From: JAPOXR01 sp965116115
Lineage (GTDB): Bacteria > Pseudomonadota > Alphaproteobacteria > Rhodobacterales > Rhodobacteraceae
Assembly: GCA_965116115.1 (NCBI GenBank)
Contig: OZ220486.1
Coordinates: 2,170,001 to 2,234,000, forward strand
DNA: 64,000 nucleotides
Reading direction: 5' to 3'
Shown here: piece after piece, positions 42,568-52,362 of the stretch
Position numbering within the stretch: the stretch's first letter is position 1
Layout: each line of letters starts with the position of its first letter
Notes under the pieces: model-generated
Databases searched by the model: none
What the model was told of the DNA's origin: nothing
Seen by the model: only the letters and a program-made list of their open reading frames with translations
Made by a program: the position numbers and the translations under genes

Positions 42568-43827
42568 ATGCGGCGTGTCGTCGTAACCGGCTTGGGAATG
42601 GTGACGCCGCTGGCATGCGGAGTGGAGCCTACTTGGGAGCGTCTTCTGGACGGTCAGTCGGGAGCGGGGACGATCACCCGGTTTGACGCCTCTCATCTGG
42701 CCACGGACTATGCCTGTGAAATTCCCGTTGGCGACGGAGAGGACGAGTTCCATCCTGACGACTGGATGTCCGCTAGGGAGCGAAAAAAGACGGATGATTT
42801 CATACTGTACGCGGTCGCGGCCGCGGATCAGGCGGTCCGCGATGCCGAATGGCAGCCGGACGGCGAAGAGGATCAGATCAGAACCGGTGTGATGATCGGC
42901 TCCGGCATCGGCGGACTGACAACCATATCGGATGCCGCGGAAACCCTGCGGGACCGGGGGCCGCGGCGGCTTTCACCCTTCTTTATTCCCAGTTGCCTGA
43001 TCAACCTGGCGGCGGGCCAGGTTTCGATACGGTACGGTTTCAGGGGGCCGAACCATGCAGCGGTCACTGCCTGCGCGACCGGCGCCCATGTGATCGGAGA
43101 CGCTGCCCGGCTCATTGCGCTGGGCGATGCGGAGGTGATGGTCGCCGGCGGCACCGAGAGTCCCATCAGCGAATTGGGCATCGCCGGGTTCAATGCCTGC
43201 AAGGCGCTGTCGACAAAGTGGCGCGACGAGCCCTGCCGCGCCAGCCGGCCGTTCGATGCTCGCCGCGACGGATTTGTGATGGGCGAGGGCGCCGGTATGA
43301 TGGTGCTGGAGGAGCGCGGTCACGCGGCCGCGCGAGGGGCGCGGATCTACGCGGAAATCATGGGCTACGGCCTGTCAGGCGATGCTTCGCACATCACCGC
43401 GCCCGCAGCCGACGGAAACGGCGGTTTCAGAGCCATGAAAACAGCTATGGAAAGAGCGGGTCTCGCTCCTGAAAAACTTAGCTACGTCAATGCGCATGGC
43501 ACATCGACCATGGCCGATCCGATTGAAGTGTCGGCAATTGGCAGGCTGTTGGGGGAGAACACCGCCCAAGTCACAATTTCTTCCACTAAATCCTCGACCG
43601 GACATCTGCTCGGCGCCGCCGGTGCCATTGAAGCCATTTTTTGCATTCTCGCCATTCGCGACCAGATTGTGCCGCCGACGATTAATCTGGAAGAGCCTGC
43701 AGTTGACCCCGTCTTTGATTTGGCTCCGCAGACGGCGAAGCCGCGCGAGGTGGAATACGCGTTGTCGAATTCTTTCGGATTCGGCGGCTCCAACGCTTCG
43801 GTTCTGTTCGGAAGGTACGCGGTGTGA
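42568..43827 (+). CDS. fabF: 3-oxoacyl-ACP synthase II
   Basis: A 419-aa KAS II condensing enzyme. RRVVVTGLGMVTPLACGVEP starts it. The catalytic Cys is in AVTACATGAHVIGDA (near 168), and the His residues are in YVNAHGTSTMADPIE (near 308) and SSTGHLLGAAGAIEA (near 344). It ends SNSFGFGGSNASVLFGRY. I use the ATG at 42568, which gives the usual length. A GTG at 42472 overlapping the upstream stop would add 32 residues and cannot be excluded. Overlaps mltG by 4 bp. Confidence 0.94.
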   Translation: MRRVVVTGLGMVTPLACGVEPTWERLLDGQSGAGTITRFDASHLATDYACEIPVGDGEDEFHPDDWMSARERKKTDDFILYAVAAADQAVRDAEWQPDGEEDQIRTGVMIGSGIGGLTTISDAAETLRDRGPRRLSPFFIPSCLINLAAGQVSIRYGFRGPNHAAVTACATGAHVIGDAARLIALGDAEVMVAGGTESPISELGIAGFNACKALSTKWRDEPCRASRPFDARRDGFVMGEGAGMMVLEERGHAAARGARIYAEIMGYGLSGDASHITAPAADGNGGFRAMKTAMERAGLAPEKLSYVNAHGTSTMADPIEVSAIGRLLGENTAQVTISSTKSSTGHLLGAAGAIEAIFCILAIRDQIVPPTINLEEPAVDPVFDLAPQTAKPREVEYALSNSFGFGGSNASVLFGRYAV

Positions 43828-45002
43828 ACTGGCGTATATCCGTGATCGGGGCCGCGGTGTCGGCGATGCTGGCTGGAGGCGCGGCATTTGCCATTGTTGA
43901 AATCGGAAAGAGACAGTTTTCATCGCCCGGCCCTCTGGAGTCTGCCGTTTTTTTTGAAATCCCTAAAGGCGCCGGCGCGGCCGGCGTGGCGGCGGATCTC
44001 GTTGCCGGCGGGATCATTGACTCATCCGGCTTGATTCCCGCCGATCTGGTGTTCCGGGAAGGGGCGAAGCTCACCGGCCGGGCCACATCCATCCGTTACG
44101 GCACATTTGACATTCCGGCGGCTGCGTCAATGGATCAGATCCTTGAGATCATCACTGCCCCTGAGGCGGGCGGCCCGCGTTTCCGCGTCCAGCTGCGGGC
44201 CGGCGCAGACGGCGGGAAGATCCTGATCGGCGAGCGGCGGCCGGGCAGTTCGAGTTATACCGAAATCCTGGCTTTTTCAGCGGATGAGGAGCAGCCGCAG
44301 ACATACAGGGACATAGTCGGGTCAGAACCGTCTGTCGGTTATTGGGTGTCCGTTCCCGAAGGGCTGACCTCTTGGCAGATTCAGGAATCGCTGAAATTCG
44401 CCGACTTCCTTACCGGAGACGGGGGGGAGACGCTCCCGGAAGGCTCGCTGGCGCCGGATACGTATTCCGTTCATAACGGACTGGACCGGAAGGGCTTTCT
44501 GGACCGAATGCAAGCGGCCCAAAGGGAAATCCTAGCCGCCGAATGGAGCGGGAAATCCGAGAATCTTCCGATCAGCAGCCCTGAAGAGGCGCTGATTTTG
44601 GCATCGATCATCGAAAAGGAGACAGGCCTGAATGCGGAACGTGGACTTGTCGCTTCCGTTTTCGTCAACCGGCTCCGCGAAGGCATGCCGCTGCAGACAG
44701 ACCCCTCCGTGATCTACGGCCTCACCGGGGGCAAAGGGCCTTTGGGACGTGGTCTGAGGCGAAGCGAACTCAAGAAAGACACGGTCTATAACACATATCT
44801 CCACAAAGGTCTGCCGCCGTCGCCGATCGCTAATCCCGGCAAGCTGTCGATCCGGGCCGCCCTGAACCCGGATGATTCTGACTTCTTTTTCTTTGTCGCC
44901 GATGGAAAGGGAGGCCATGTTTTCTCGGCCACCTACAGGGAACACAGAAAATATGTCCGCGAATGGCGGAAGATCGAGGCTAGCGCCTCTACCGGCGATT
45001 GA
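43824..45002 (+). CDS. mltG: Endolytic murein transglycosylase MltG (YceG-like)
   Basis: A 392-aa inner-membrane enzyme that cleaves nascent glycan strands to end peptidoglycan polymerisation. The N-terminal membrane anchor is VIGAAVSAMLAGGAAFAIVE (residues ~6-25). The YceG domain includes GYWVSVPEGLTSWQIQESL, the catalytic Glu region EALILASIIEKETGLNAERG, and SVFVNRLREGMPLQTDPSVI then YGL, and NTYLHKGLPPSPIANPGK. It starts with GTG overlapping the fabF stop. fab-acpP-fabF-mltG order is a familiar arrangement. Confidence 0.94.
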   Translation: MNWRISVIGAAVSAMLAGGAAFAIVEIGKRQFSSPGPLESAVFFEIPKGAGAAGVAADLVAGGIIDSSGLIPADLVFREGAKLTGRATSIRYGTFDIPAAASMDQILEIITAPEAGGPRFRVQLRAGADGGKILIGERRPGSSSYTEILAFSADEEQPQTYRDIVGSEPSVGYWVSVPEGLTSWQIQESLKFADFLTGDGGETLPEGSLAPDTYSVHNGLDRKGFLDRMQAAQREILAAEWSGKSENLPISSPEEALILASIIEKETGLNAERGLVASVFVNRLREGMPLQTDPSVIYGLTGGKGPLGRGLRRSELKKDTVYNTYLHKGLPPSPIANPGKLSIRAALNPDDSDFFFFVADGKGGHVFSATYREHRKYVREWRKIEASASTGD

Positions 45003-45119
45003 CGGCGGTGGAACAGACGGCCGCTGCCGGTTTGCCGCCGCCGCCGGTTCTGCTGTATTCTGCAACGGCAGGATTCCGGGCATGCGGCGTTGATGCCGGC
45101 GCACGGAGATTTTTGACGG

Positions 45120-45932
45120 ATGATGCGGATGGAATTTGAGACACTTCCGGGAAATGATCTTGTGTGGAAACGGATCCGCTCAGAGGCAGCGGAGGCCGTG
45201 GCGCGGGATTCTCTTCTGAAAGCCGTCTGTGACCGAGCCGTGTTCAGCCACCGCGCCTTTGAAGAGGCGCTGGCCAGCCGGTTCGCGGACAAGCTGGCTT
45301 CGGCGGAACTGGGCGCCGTCGGCCTGAATGAAATTGCCCTTGAGGCACATGCGGCGGATCGAGACATCGGTCAAGCGGCCCGGGCTGACATCATCGCGGT
45401 CTTTGACCGCGATCCCGCGTGCAACACGTTCATTCAGCCGCTGCTGTATTTCAAAGGTTTCCAAGCCATGCAGTGCTACCGGATCGGCCACTGGCTCTGG
45501 AATCAGGGACGCAAAGAGTTTGCTTACCATGTGCAGATGCGGGTTTCAGAAATGTTCGGCGTCGATATCCATCCCAATGCGAAGCTCGGACGCGGCATTC
45601 TCATTGATCACGCGCATGCCATCGTGATCGGCGAGACATCAGTGGTAGGCGACAATGTTTCCATGCTGCATTCCGTCACCCTCGGAGGCACCGGGAAGGA
45701 AGGCGGCGACCGTCATCCCAAGGTGGAGCAAGGTGTCCTCCTCGGCGCAGGAGCCATCGTCTTGGGAAATATCAGTGTCGGACACTGTTCGCGGGTCGCA
45801 GCCGGATCTGTCGTTCTGCAATCGGTGCCGGCATGCAAGACAGTGGCGGGCGTTCCTGCCAGAGTGGTCGGCGAAGCCGGGTGTGACCAGCCTTCGGACA
45901 CAATGGATCAGTATTTTCATCCGTCCGCGTGA
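45120..45932 (+). CDS. cysE: Serine O-acetyltransferase
   Basis: A 270-aa CysE that makes O-acetylserine for cysteine synthesis. The N-terminal helical SATase domain (WKRIRSEAAEAVARDSLLKA) is followed by DPACNTFIQPLLYFKGFQAM. The left-handed beta-helix of hexapeptides follows (VDIHPNAKLGRGILIDHAHA; MLHSVTLGGTGKEGGDRHPK with the catalytic His). The C-terminal tail ends DTMDQYFHPSA. Length and motifs normal. Confidence 0.95.
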   Translation: MMRMEFETLPGNDLVWKRIRSEAAEAVARDSLLKAVCDRAVFSHRAFEEALASRFADKLASAELGAVGLNEIALEAHAADRDIGQAARADIIAVFDRDPACNTFIQPLLYFKGFQAMQCYRIGHWLWNQGRKEFAYHVQMRVSEMFGVDIHPNAKLGRGILIDHAHAIVIGETSVVGDNVSMLHSVTLGGTGKEGGDRHPKVEQGVLLGAGAIVLGNISVGHCSRVAAGSVVLQSVPACKTVAGVPARVVGEAGCDQPSDTMDQYFHPSA

Positions 45933-45965
45933 AATACCGTGCGGCAGATACCGTCCTTGGGGAGA

Positions 45966-46241
45966 CTATAACAGCACCGCCGCGGATTCCGGAAAACAGC
46001 GACCGGACGCGGCTTGCCGCCATCCAAGGCCCATGATGTCGTACAGTGCGGCCCGGTTGTCGATATCAACGCCAGGCACCGGGCGGCCTCTCTTGGTCAA
46101 CAGAGCCATGGGTGCTTTCTTAAGCGCACCCTGCACATATTCCGCCAAAACACGCTCGATCAGATTGCCGAGCGTTTCGCCCCGCTCCGCGGCGTATGCC
46201 TCCGCATCGCGCACGAGGCCATCGTCAAATTCCACGGTCAT
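45966..46241 (-). CDS. Orphan RHH-type antitoxin-like protein
   Basis: A 91-aa protein whose first ~45 residues, MTVEFDDGLVRDAEAYAAER then GETLGNLIERVLAEYV, have the ribbon-helix-helix layout of VapB/CopG antitoxins (a beta strand and two helices). RGRPVPGVDIDNRAALYDIM resembles the toxin-binding tail. A typical version would end at the ...YDIM region; here translation continues ~20 residues, perhaps because the 3' end was altered. No toxin gene follows; cysE lies directly beyond, convergent. An orphan or partial module. Confidence 0.6.
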   Translation of the reverse strand: MTVEFDDGLVRDAEAYAAERGETLGNLIERVLAEYVQGALKKAPMALLTKRGRPVPGVDIDNRAALYDIMGLGWRQAASGRCFPESAAVLL

Positions 46242-46445
46242 CTTTATTGCCGATTCTATATCATCCTTCCCCGCACGGGGTCAATTGCCGCCGCCTCGAT
46301 GGCCGGATTCACTTTCCGGAATCTCGTCCTGCAGCGCACGGTCGTCTGCGGCCAATCGGTCTTCCCGACTCTCGTCGAGCATCTTTGTCACAGTGATGCG
46401 TGCCTCACCGTACGGATATGAATACCGCTTTTGAACCGTATCTGG

Positions 46446-46965
46446 TCAGCGGTATATCTTGACAACATTGAAAACATTCGGTTTTCTGAGACGCATAAGG
46501 AGAAGAGACACGGCCGGATCGAAACTCGGCGGGCCGCCGTCCGCGATGATGCCGGCTTGCTGGAAACACATCAACAGTCCGGTCTCGTCTCTGTCGGATC
46601 CATTTCGTCTACCCGAGAAGTCCGGGGAAAGCGCAGTGCTGATCCCCGGTATTTCATCATGAGCGAAAAGCGAGATCCGGAGCATTTTCTCAAGCTGTTC
46701 GGGACCGCTGATCGGTCGGGAACAGTCTGCGCCAGCCCCTTGATGTCACGATGAACGAAGACCATCTGCGCAACCGGACCCATCCGGGCTGGAAAACCCT
46801 GGTCGTAATGCGGCGGCCGGCTCTCGACTTGGCGCGGTTCACGAAGGACCGGCGGGCTGAGTCAATACGCGGCAAACTCAAAAAAGCCGCCTGGTATCAC
46901 CGCTGCGCCCTGAAGCTCATCAGCTCCGCCGGACTCCTGCCGGAAAACGTTACTCAAAAGTGATA
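46446..46965 (+). mobile_element. ISAs1-family 3' remnant
   Basis: Plus-strand frames match the C-terminal half of the ISAs1 transposase at 4369-5250: NIENIRFSETHKEKRHGRIE, RYFIMSEKRDPEHFLK, then, after a frame change, MNEDHLRNRTHPGWKTL and KLISSAGLLPEN. It ends near TCAAAAGTGATAGCC, a degraded right terminus. The 5' half is absent. Sequence divergence shows it is older than the 4.0-5.3 kb copy. Confidence 0.8.
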
Positions 46966-47403
46966 GCCACGGAGTCTCTCCGCGCCGGAGTTGCCTGAAG
47001 CATATGTCATCATGTTCTTGAACCTTGTTCTGTGGCTGAAGACCGGATACACTGACGGATGTAGACCATTCCGGTCAGGAGTTTTCCTTGGTTCCAGAAT
47101 GTATGCGAGTCCTGAAATCCGGACGGAGCACTGAACGGCAGATTCATGCGCTTCGCATCCCCAGATGCGGACGTATACTTGAGGGTCACGCCACGGGCGC
47201 GTTCCGGGAGAAGAGTGTCGCCGCGGTTTTCTCCAGTCCAAGAGATACCGCGGAATGCGAAATGCAGGCATCTTCATCAACGAAGCGGCCCACAATCTTT
47301 CAATCGGGCGCACGGTCTCTTGCTGCCGGTTCCCGAAGGAGCAGGTACATGAACTCAGCGCCTGACGGCAGGAGCGGCAATTCCGCAGTTCAGGCTCTGA
47401 TCT
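46966..47403 (+). other. Upstream region of the AceE-like gene
   Basis: No gene is supported. It presumably carries the promoter of the gene at 47404; no clear ribosome binding site stands out before that ATG. Confidence 0.4.
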
Positions 47404-49785
47404 ATGTCTGATCAAGTCAAACACCTGAAAACGATTGAGAAACGCCTACTGTGGCTGTCGCATTTGATGATTCATCACGCGAACCACCTGCGCCATAACG
47501 CTGACGGCATCAAGGTCGGCGGACATCAGGCCAGTTCCGCTTCAGTGGTTTCAATCATGACCGCGCTATATTTTTCAGCTCTCAGACCGGAAGACCGCGT
47601 TGCCGTGAAACCGCATGCGTCTCCGGTATTTCACGCCATTCAGTATCTCATGGGCCGGCAGACACGGGAGAATATGGAGAACTTCCGGGGTTACGGGGGA
47701 GTCCAAAGTTATCCAAGTCGCACCAAAGATGTTGACGATGTCGATTTTTCAACGGGATCTGTCGGCTTGGGCGTCGGAATGACCGCGTTCGCCTCCTTGG
47801 TTCAGGACTTCATTCTGTCCAAACCGTGGGGCAGGGACATCAGGAAGGGCCGAATGATCGCGCTGGCAGGCGATGCGGAGTTAGATGAAGGAAACATATA
47901 TGAAACCCTTCAGGAGGGCTGGAAAAATGATCTGAGGAACTGCTGGTGGATCATTGATTACAATCGGCAGTCGCTTGACGGAATTGTCCGGGAAGGTCTG
48001 TTCGAGCGGATCGAGAAGGTTTTCGATACATTCGGCTGGGATGTGGTTCGTGTGAAATACGGCGCATTGCAGCGTGCCGCGTTCAAGGAACCTGGCGGCA
48101 TGAAACTGCGCGGCTGGATCGACGGCTGTGACAATGCGGAATACTCGGCTCTGACCTACATGGGAGGTTCGGTTTGGCGTGAGCGGCTGAAAGACGATCT
48201 GGGCGGCCAAGGAGATGTCGCCGGCCTGATCAGCCGCCGCAGCGACAAGGAACTGGCTGAGCTGATGGAAAATCTCGGCGGCAACTGCGTCTCTACAATG
48301 GCCGACGCTTTCGCAGCGGTCGGTGGCGACCGTCCGACATGTTTTCTTGCGTACACGATCAAGGGCTGGGGAACGCCGATCGCCGGCCACAAGGATAATC
48401 ACGGCGGACTGATGACTCCCCGGCAGTTCGCTGACTGGCAGGCGGCGATGGGTGTGCCGGAGGGCAGGGAATGGGACCCATTCAGCGGTGTGGAAGATTT
48501 GGATTCTCTGCGCTCTTTCCTGCGGGAAACACCGTTCTTCTCCGAAGAAGCGCGCCGCTGCAGCGCACGACCGCTCAAGGTTCCGGCAATTGATTCAGGC
48601 GCGGACAGGCAGGTCTCGACCCAAGCCGCTTTCGGTAAAATTCTTGATGAACTGGCGAAAGGGGACAGCGAGCTTTCCGGGCGCATCATGACGACATCGC
48701 CGGATGTCACCGGCACGACGAGTCTGGGTTCTTGGGTAAACCGGAGAAAGCTGTTTGCCCGCGATGAACTGCCTGACGCATTCATTGAGCATCGTATTCC
48801 TTCCACCGCCAAGTGGGTATTCGGTCCCGAAGGACAGCATATCGAACTCGGCATCGCCGAAATGAACCTGTTCCTGCTTCTCGGCGCGGCGGGTCTGTCC
48901 CACTCCCTCTGGGGCAAACGTCTGATTCCAGTTGGAACGGTGTACGATCCGTTTGTCTGCCGTGGCCTCGATGCTCTCAACTATGCCTGTTATCAGGACG
49001 CCCGTTTCATCATCGTCGGGACGCCTTCCGGCGTGACCTTGGCGCCGGAAGGCGGTGCTCATCAATCCGTAGGCACACCCTTGATCGGCATATCTCAGGA
49101 CGGACTGGCGGCCTTCGAGCCCGCGTTCGCCGATGAACTGGCAGTTATTTTGGAGTGGGCCTTTGACTACATACAGCGTGACGGCGAAGGTCATCCTGAC
49201 GAAAAAACGTGGCTGCGTGACGAGACGGGCGGCTCGGTTTATCTTCGGCTCAGCACCAATCCGGTCGAACAGCCGGTTCGCAGTTCTGAAGAAGAATTCA
49301 GGACAGGCGCGATCAACGGCGCTTACTGGCTGCGGGAGCCGGGTCCCAATTGCGAACTGGTGATCATCTATCAGGGAGTTGTCGCGCCGGAGGCGATTCA
49401 AGCGGCCGGCCTGCTGGCGGAATGGCGGCGTGATATCGGTGTGTTGTCTGTCACTTCGGCTGATCGGCTGAATGCCGGATGGACTGCCGCGCAGCGTGAC
49501 CGTCCGCGCGGAAACCGAAGGGCAAAAAGCCATGTGGAATCATTACTGTCCCGGCTGCCCGCTCATTCTGTTTTGCTGACGGTAATCGACGGCCACCCCG
49601 GCACTTTGTCCTGGATGGGATCAGTCGCAGGTCACAGAACCATTCCATTAGGTGTTGAGCATTTCGGCCAAGCGGGCGCGATAGGAGATCTTTACCGTCA
49701 TTTCGGTATCAACCGCGACTCTATTGTTCAACAGGCTCTGGGCGCACTGTGGACACCATCTGATGTTCGGGCTTCAGCGAGGTGA
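47404..49785 (+). CDS. AceE-like homodimeric E1 / transketolase-family protein
   Basis: A 793-aa ThDP-dependent enzyme with the single-chain E1 (AceE/transketolase) layout. The N-terminal half has DGIKVGGHQASSASVVSIMT and SVGLGVGMTAFASLVQDFIL. The ThDP/Mg motif is MIALAGDAELDEGNIYETLQ to WIIDYNRQSLDGI. The middle has FGPEGQHIELGIAEMNLFLL, and the C-terminal domain ends in HTIPLG-like RTIPLGVEHFGQAGAIGDLY. It is shorter than E. coli AceE (~885 aa). Substrate uncertain: a 2-oxoacid dehydrogenase E1 or a transketolase-like enzyme. Not obviously in an operon; a heterodimeric PDH is encoded at 61-64 kb. Confidence 0.75.
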   Translation: MSDQVKHLKTIEKRLLWLSHLMIHHANHLRHNADGIKVGGHQASSASVVSIMTALYFSALRPEDRVAVKPHASPVFHAIQYLMGRQTRENMENFRGYGGVQSYPSRTKDVDDVDFSTGSVGLGVGMTAFASLVQDFILSKPWGRDIRKGRMIALAGDAELDEGNIYETLQEGWKNDLRNCWWIIDYNRQSLDGIVREGLFERIEKVFDTFGWDVVRVKYGALQRAAFKEPGGMKLRGWIDGCDNAEYSALTYMGGSVWRERLKDDLGGQGDVAGLISRRSDKELAELMENLGGNCVSTMADAFAAVGGDRPTCFLAYTIKGWGTPIAGHKDNHGGLMTPRQFADWQAAMGVPEGREWDPFSGVEDLDSLRSFLRETPFFSEEARRCSARPLKVPAIDSGADRQVSTQAAFGKILDELAKGDSELSGRIMTTSPDVTGTTSLGSWVNRRKLFARDELPDAFIEHRIPSTAKWVFGPEGQHIELGIAEMNLFLLLGAAGLSHSLWGKRLIPVGTVYDPFVCRGLDALNYACYQDARFIIVGTPSGVTLAPEGGAHQSVGTPLIGISQDGLAAFEPAFADELAVILEWAFDYIQRDGEGHPDEKTWLRDETGGSVYLRLSTNPVEQPVRSSEEEFRTGAINGAYWLREPGPNCELVIIYQGVVAPEAIQAAGLLAEWRRDIGVLSVTSADRLNAGWTAAQRDRPRGNRRAKSHVESLLSRLPAHSVLLTVIDGHPGTLSWMGSVAGHRTIPLGVEHFGQAGAIGDLYRHFGINRDSIVQQALGALWTPSDVRASAR

Positions 49786-50103
49786 ATCGTGTCTGCCGGA
49801 CAAGCCGGCTGTTGCGGCAATGAACAATCAGCTTATGATGCCGGGCGGCGATCTTGAATCCAGATTCAACAGGCGCAGATCCGGAAGCGTCAATCGCCCG
49901 TCTGAACGGGGAGCAGCGGCTTGTACGCCTGTAATCCAGCGAAATTGACGGCTAGACCGAAGTTCCTTCTGATTTCCAGCTGATATTCAGGTTAAGTTGT
50001 TGATTTTGCGTAGTCTGCGGGATTTGCCGGATATCGTTATGTACCCATGTATAAATGTATTTTATACTTGATATGATTTAACTGAAACCTATATTAAGTA
50101 GTC
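49786..50103 (+). other. Intergenic, AT-rich toward the IS1634 gene
   Basis: No gene is supported. Base composition falls sharply in GC from ~50030 on, just before the transposase ATG. This may be the left end of the IS, but no inverted repeat to the right side could be identified. Confidence 0.4.
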
Positions 50104-51828
50104 ATGTATATCGAATCAGTCCCCAACCGCTCCTCTCCACCCGCCGTCCTGCTCCGCGAGTCCTATCGCGAAGGCGGAAAGGTCAAAAAACGCACCATCG
50201 CCAACCTCTCCAAGTGGCCGCCCCCTCTTATCGAGGGATTGCGCATCCTGCTGAAGGGAGGGACCGCGGTGCGGCGCCTCGACGATGCCTTCGACATCGT
50301 CCGCTCCCTTCCTCACGGCCATGTCGCCGCGGCGCTGGGAACACTGAAGAAGCTGGGACTGGACAGGCTGATCGACCCGAAGCCCTCATCCAGGCGGGAT
50401 CAGGCGCTGGCCATGATCGCGGCACGGATACTGGAACCCGCCTCGAAGCTGGCCACCGCCAGGGGACTGGCCGAGGCTACCGCGGTGAGCACCCTCGGCG
50501 AGATCCTCAATGCGGAACCGGACGAGGACGATCTCTACGGCGCCATGGACTGGCTCTTGGAGCGCCAGGAGAGGATCGAGCGGTCTCTGGCGAAGCGGCA
50601 CCTCGAAGAAGGCTGTCCAGTGCTCTATGACCTGACCTCGGCATGGATGGAAGGGAGAGCGTGTCCCTTGGCTAAACGCGGTCATTCCCGGGACGGCAAG
50701 AAGGGCAAGCTGCAGATCGAGTTCGGCCTTATGTGCGACCGGAACGGGTGTCCGGTGTCGGTGCAGGCGTTCCCCGGCAATACGGCGGATCCGGCCGCGC
50801 TTTCCTCGCAGGTCGCCGTGCTGCGGAAGCGGTTCTCCCTTGCGAAGGTGGTGCTGGTAGGAGACCGGGGGATGCTGACCGAGGCGCGGATCCGCCAGGA
50901 TGTGAAACCTGCGGGGCTGGACTGGATCAGCGCCTTGAGGGGACCGGCTGTCCGTTCACTGGCGGAGGCCGGCGACGTGAAAATGTCGCTCTTCGACGAG
51001 AGAGACCTGGCGGAGATCACCAGCGATGCTTATCCCGGCGAGCGCCTCATGGTGTGCCGCAACCCCCTGCTGGCCGAGGACCGGGCCCGCAAGCGCCGGG
51101 AACTGATCAAGGCTACCGAAGCCCTGCTCGAACCGATCGCAGCGGCGACACGGCGTGAGAAACGCCGTCTCAAAGGCGCCGGGAAGATCGGGGAGCGGGT
51201 CGGCAAGGTCATCGGCAAGTACAAGGCAGCCAAGCACTTCAAGTGGTCCATCGGCGATGACGGCGCCTTCACCTTCCGGCGAGACGAAGCCTCCATCGCC
51301 GCTGAGGCCAGGCTCGACGGTCTCTATGTGATCCGCACCAGCCTGCCGGAGAGCGAACTCGACGGCCCCGGCACGGTGAGGGCCTACAAGCGGTTGAGCT
51401 CCGTGGAACGGGCTTTCCGCAGCCTCAAGACCGTGGACCTGAAGGTCCGCCCCGTCTGCTGTCGCACCGAGCCGCGGGTCCGGGCACACATCTTCGTGTG
51501 CATGCTGGCCTACTACGTCGAATGGCACATGCGTCAGAGGCTCAAGCCCATGCTGTTCGACGACGAAGATGCCGAAGGCGCCGAGGCCCGGCGGCCATCC
51601 GTCGTGGCTCCGGCGCAGGTATCGCCGAGCGCCAGGACTGAAGCGGCAACGAAGAGGACGCCCGAGGGGGATCCGGTGCACAGCTTCCGCACCCTCATCC
51701 GTGATCTCGCTGCTGTCACCCGCAACACCGTGGTGCCCCGCCTTGCGGGCGCCGAACCCTTCCAAGTCACTGCACGGCCCACGCCGCTCCAGAGAAAAGC
51801 ATTCAAACTCCTGGGTGTGAAGCCGTAG
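50104..51828 (+). CDS. IS1634-family (IS4-like) transposase, intact
   Basis: A 574-aa transposase. MYIESVPNRSSPPAVLLRES with KKRTIANLSKWP is the family N-terminus. The DDE core includes VLYDLTSAWMEGRACPLAKR, KLQIEFGLMCDRNGCPVSVQ, KVVLVGDRGMLTEARIRQ and YKRLSSVERAFRSLKTVDLK (the Y-(2)-R-(3)-E-(6)-K-type signature of IS4 relatives). HIFVCMLAYYVEWHMRQRLK follows. The coding sequence is uninterrupted and GC-rich, set in AT-rich flanks, which suggests a recent arrival. Element ends and target duplication not determined. Confidence 0.9.
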   Translation: MYIESVPNRSSPPAVLLRESYREGGKVKKRTIANLSKWPPPLIEGLRILLKGGTAVRRLDDAFDIVRSLPHGHVAAALGTLKKLGLDRLIDPKPSSRRDQALAMIAARILEPASKLATARGLAEATAVSTLGEILNAEPDEDDLYGAMDWLLERQERIERSLAKRHLEEGCPVLYDLTSAWMEGRACPLAKRGHSRDGKKGKLQIEFGLMCDRNGCPVSVQAFPGNTADPAALSSQVAVLRKRFSLAKVVLVGDRGMLTEARIRQDVKPAGLDWISALRGPAVRSLAEAGDVKMSLFDERDLAEITSDAYPGERLMVCRNPLLAEDRARKRRELIKATEALLEPIAAATRREKRRLKGAGKIGERVGKVIGKYKAAKHFKWSIGDDGAFTFRRDEASIAAEARLDGLYVIRTSLPESELDGPGTVRAYKRLSSVERAFRSLKTVDLKVRPVCCRTEPRVRAHIFVCMLAYYVEWHMRQRLKPMLFDDEDAEGAEARRPSVVAPAQVSPSARTEAATKRTPEGDPVHSFRTLIRDLAAVTRNTVVPRLAGAEPFQVTARPTPLQRKAFKLLGVKP

Positions 51829-51993
51829 TGTACCCTGTAAAACACCGCTGAAATCTATCGAACGTCATTTATATCAGATACTTGCGCTTTATCGGCACTG
51901 GAACTTCGGGCTAGAATCCGGTATTAAACTGAACTTTTTAATCTCAAAATACTGAAAATGATAAGAAAAACACTTTTCCTGCAAGCGTTACTT
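51829..51993. other. AT-rich flank of the IS1634 gene
   Basis: Non-coding and AT-rich; probably includes the right end of the IS1634 element. It ends at the MITE that starts at 51994. Confidence 0.4.
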
Positions 51994-52199
51994 TGGGAAT
52001 TATATACTTAACTACACTTCCAGCCGCTCACGAAACGCGTCCGCGACACCGCCGTCTGGCATGGTCTGTAGGAAAGAGCGCGGTTTGCAATCGCGTCCGG
52101 TTCCTTCGGAATCGGCCCGGTCATGCCGCCAGTTCCTTGTAGGTGATGCGATGCCTGAAGGAACTGCCCGCGATGGAGTTAAGTGTATAATAATTCCCA
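51994..52199. mobile_element. 206-bp MITE-like element with TTACTT duplication
   Basis: The left end TGGGAATTATATACTTAACT and the right end read inward, TGGGAATTATTATACACTTA, are inverted repeats differing by short indels. They are flanked by TTACTT at 51988-51993 and 52200-52205. The GC-rich interior encodes no complete gene. A minus-strand frame ending FLQTMPDGGVADAFRERLEV next to the left repeat may be the tail of a lost transposase. The parent IS is not recognised. Confidence 0.65.
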
Positions 52200-52362
52200 T
52201 TACTTTCGCCCGCAGCGTCCGCTTTTCATCCTGCGGCCAAGACAGAGGGTGTTTAAATGAGTTAATCAAGCGTATGCCGCCACATGCGCAGTCACATACC
52301 GGGTGCGGGGCCGTCGTCATCCCAAGGTTCCGCCGACGGGGTCGGCCACGACGAACAGTCCG

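Noticed and set aside
50000..51993. Terminal repeats and target duplication for the IS1634-type element
   Set aside because: I compared both AT-rich flanks of the transposase gene and found no convincing inverted or direct repeat, so boundaries are not claimed.
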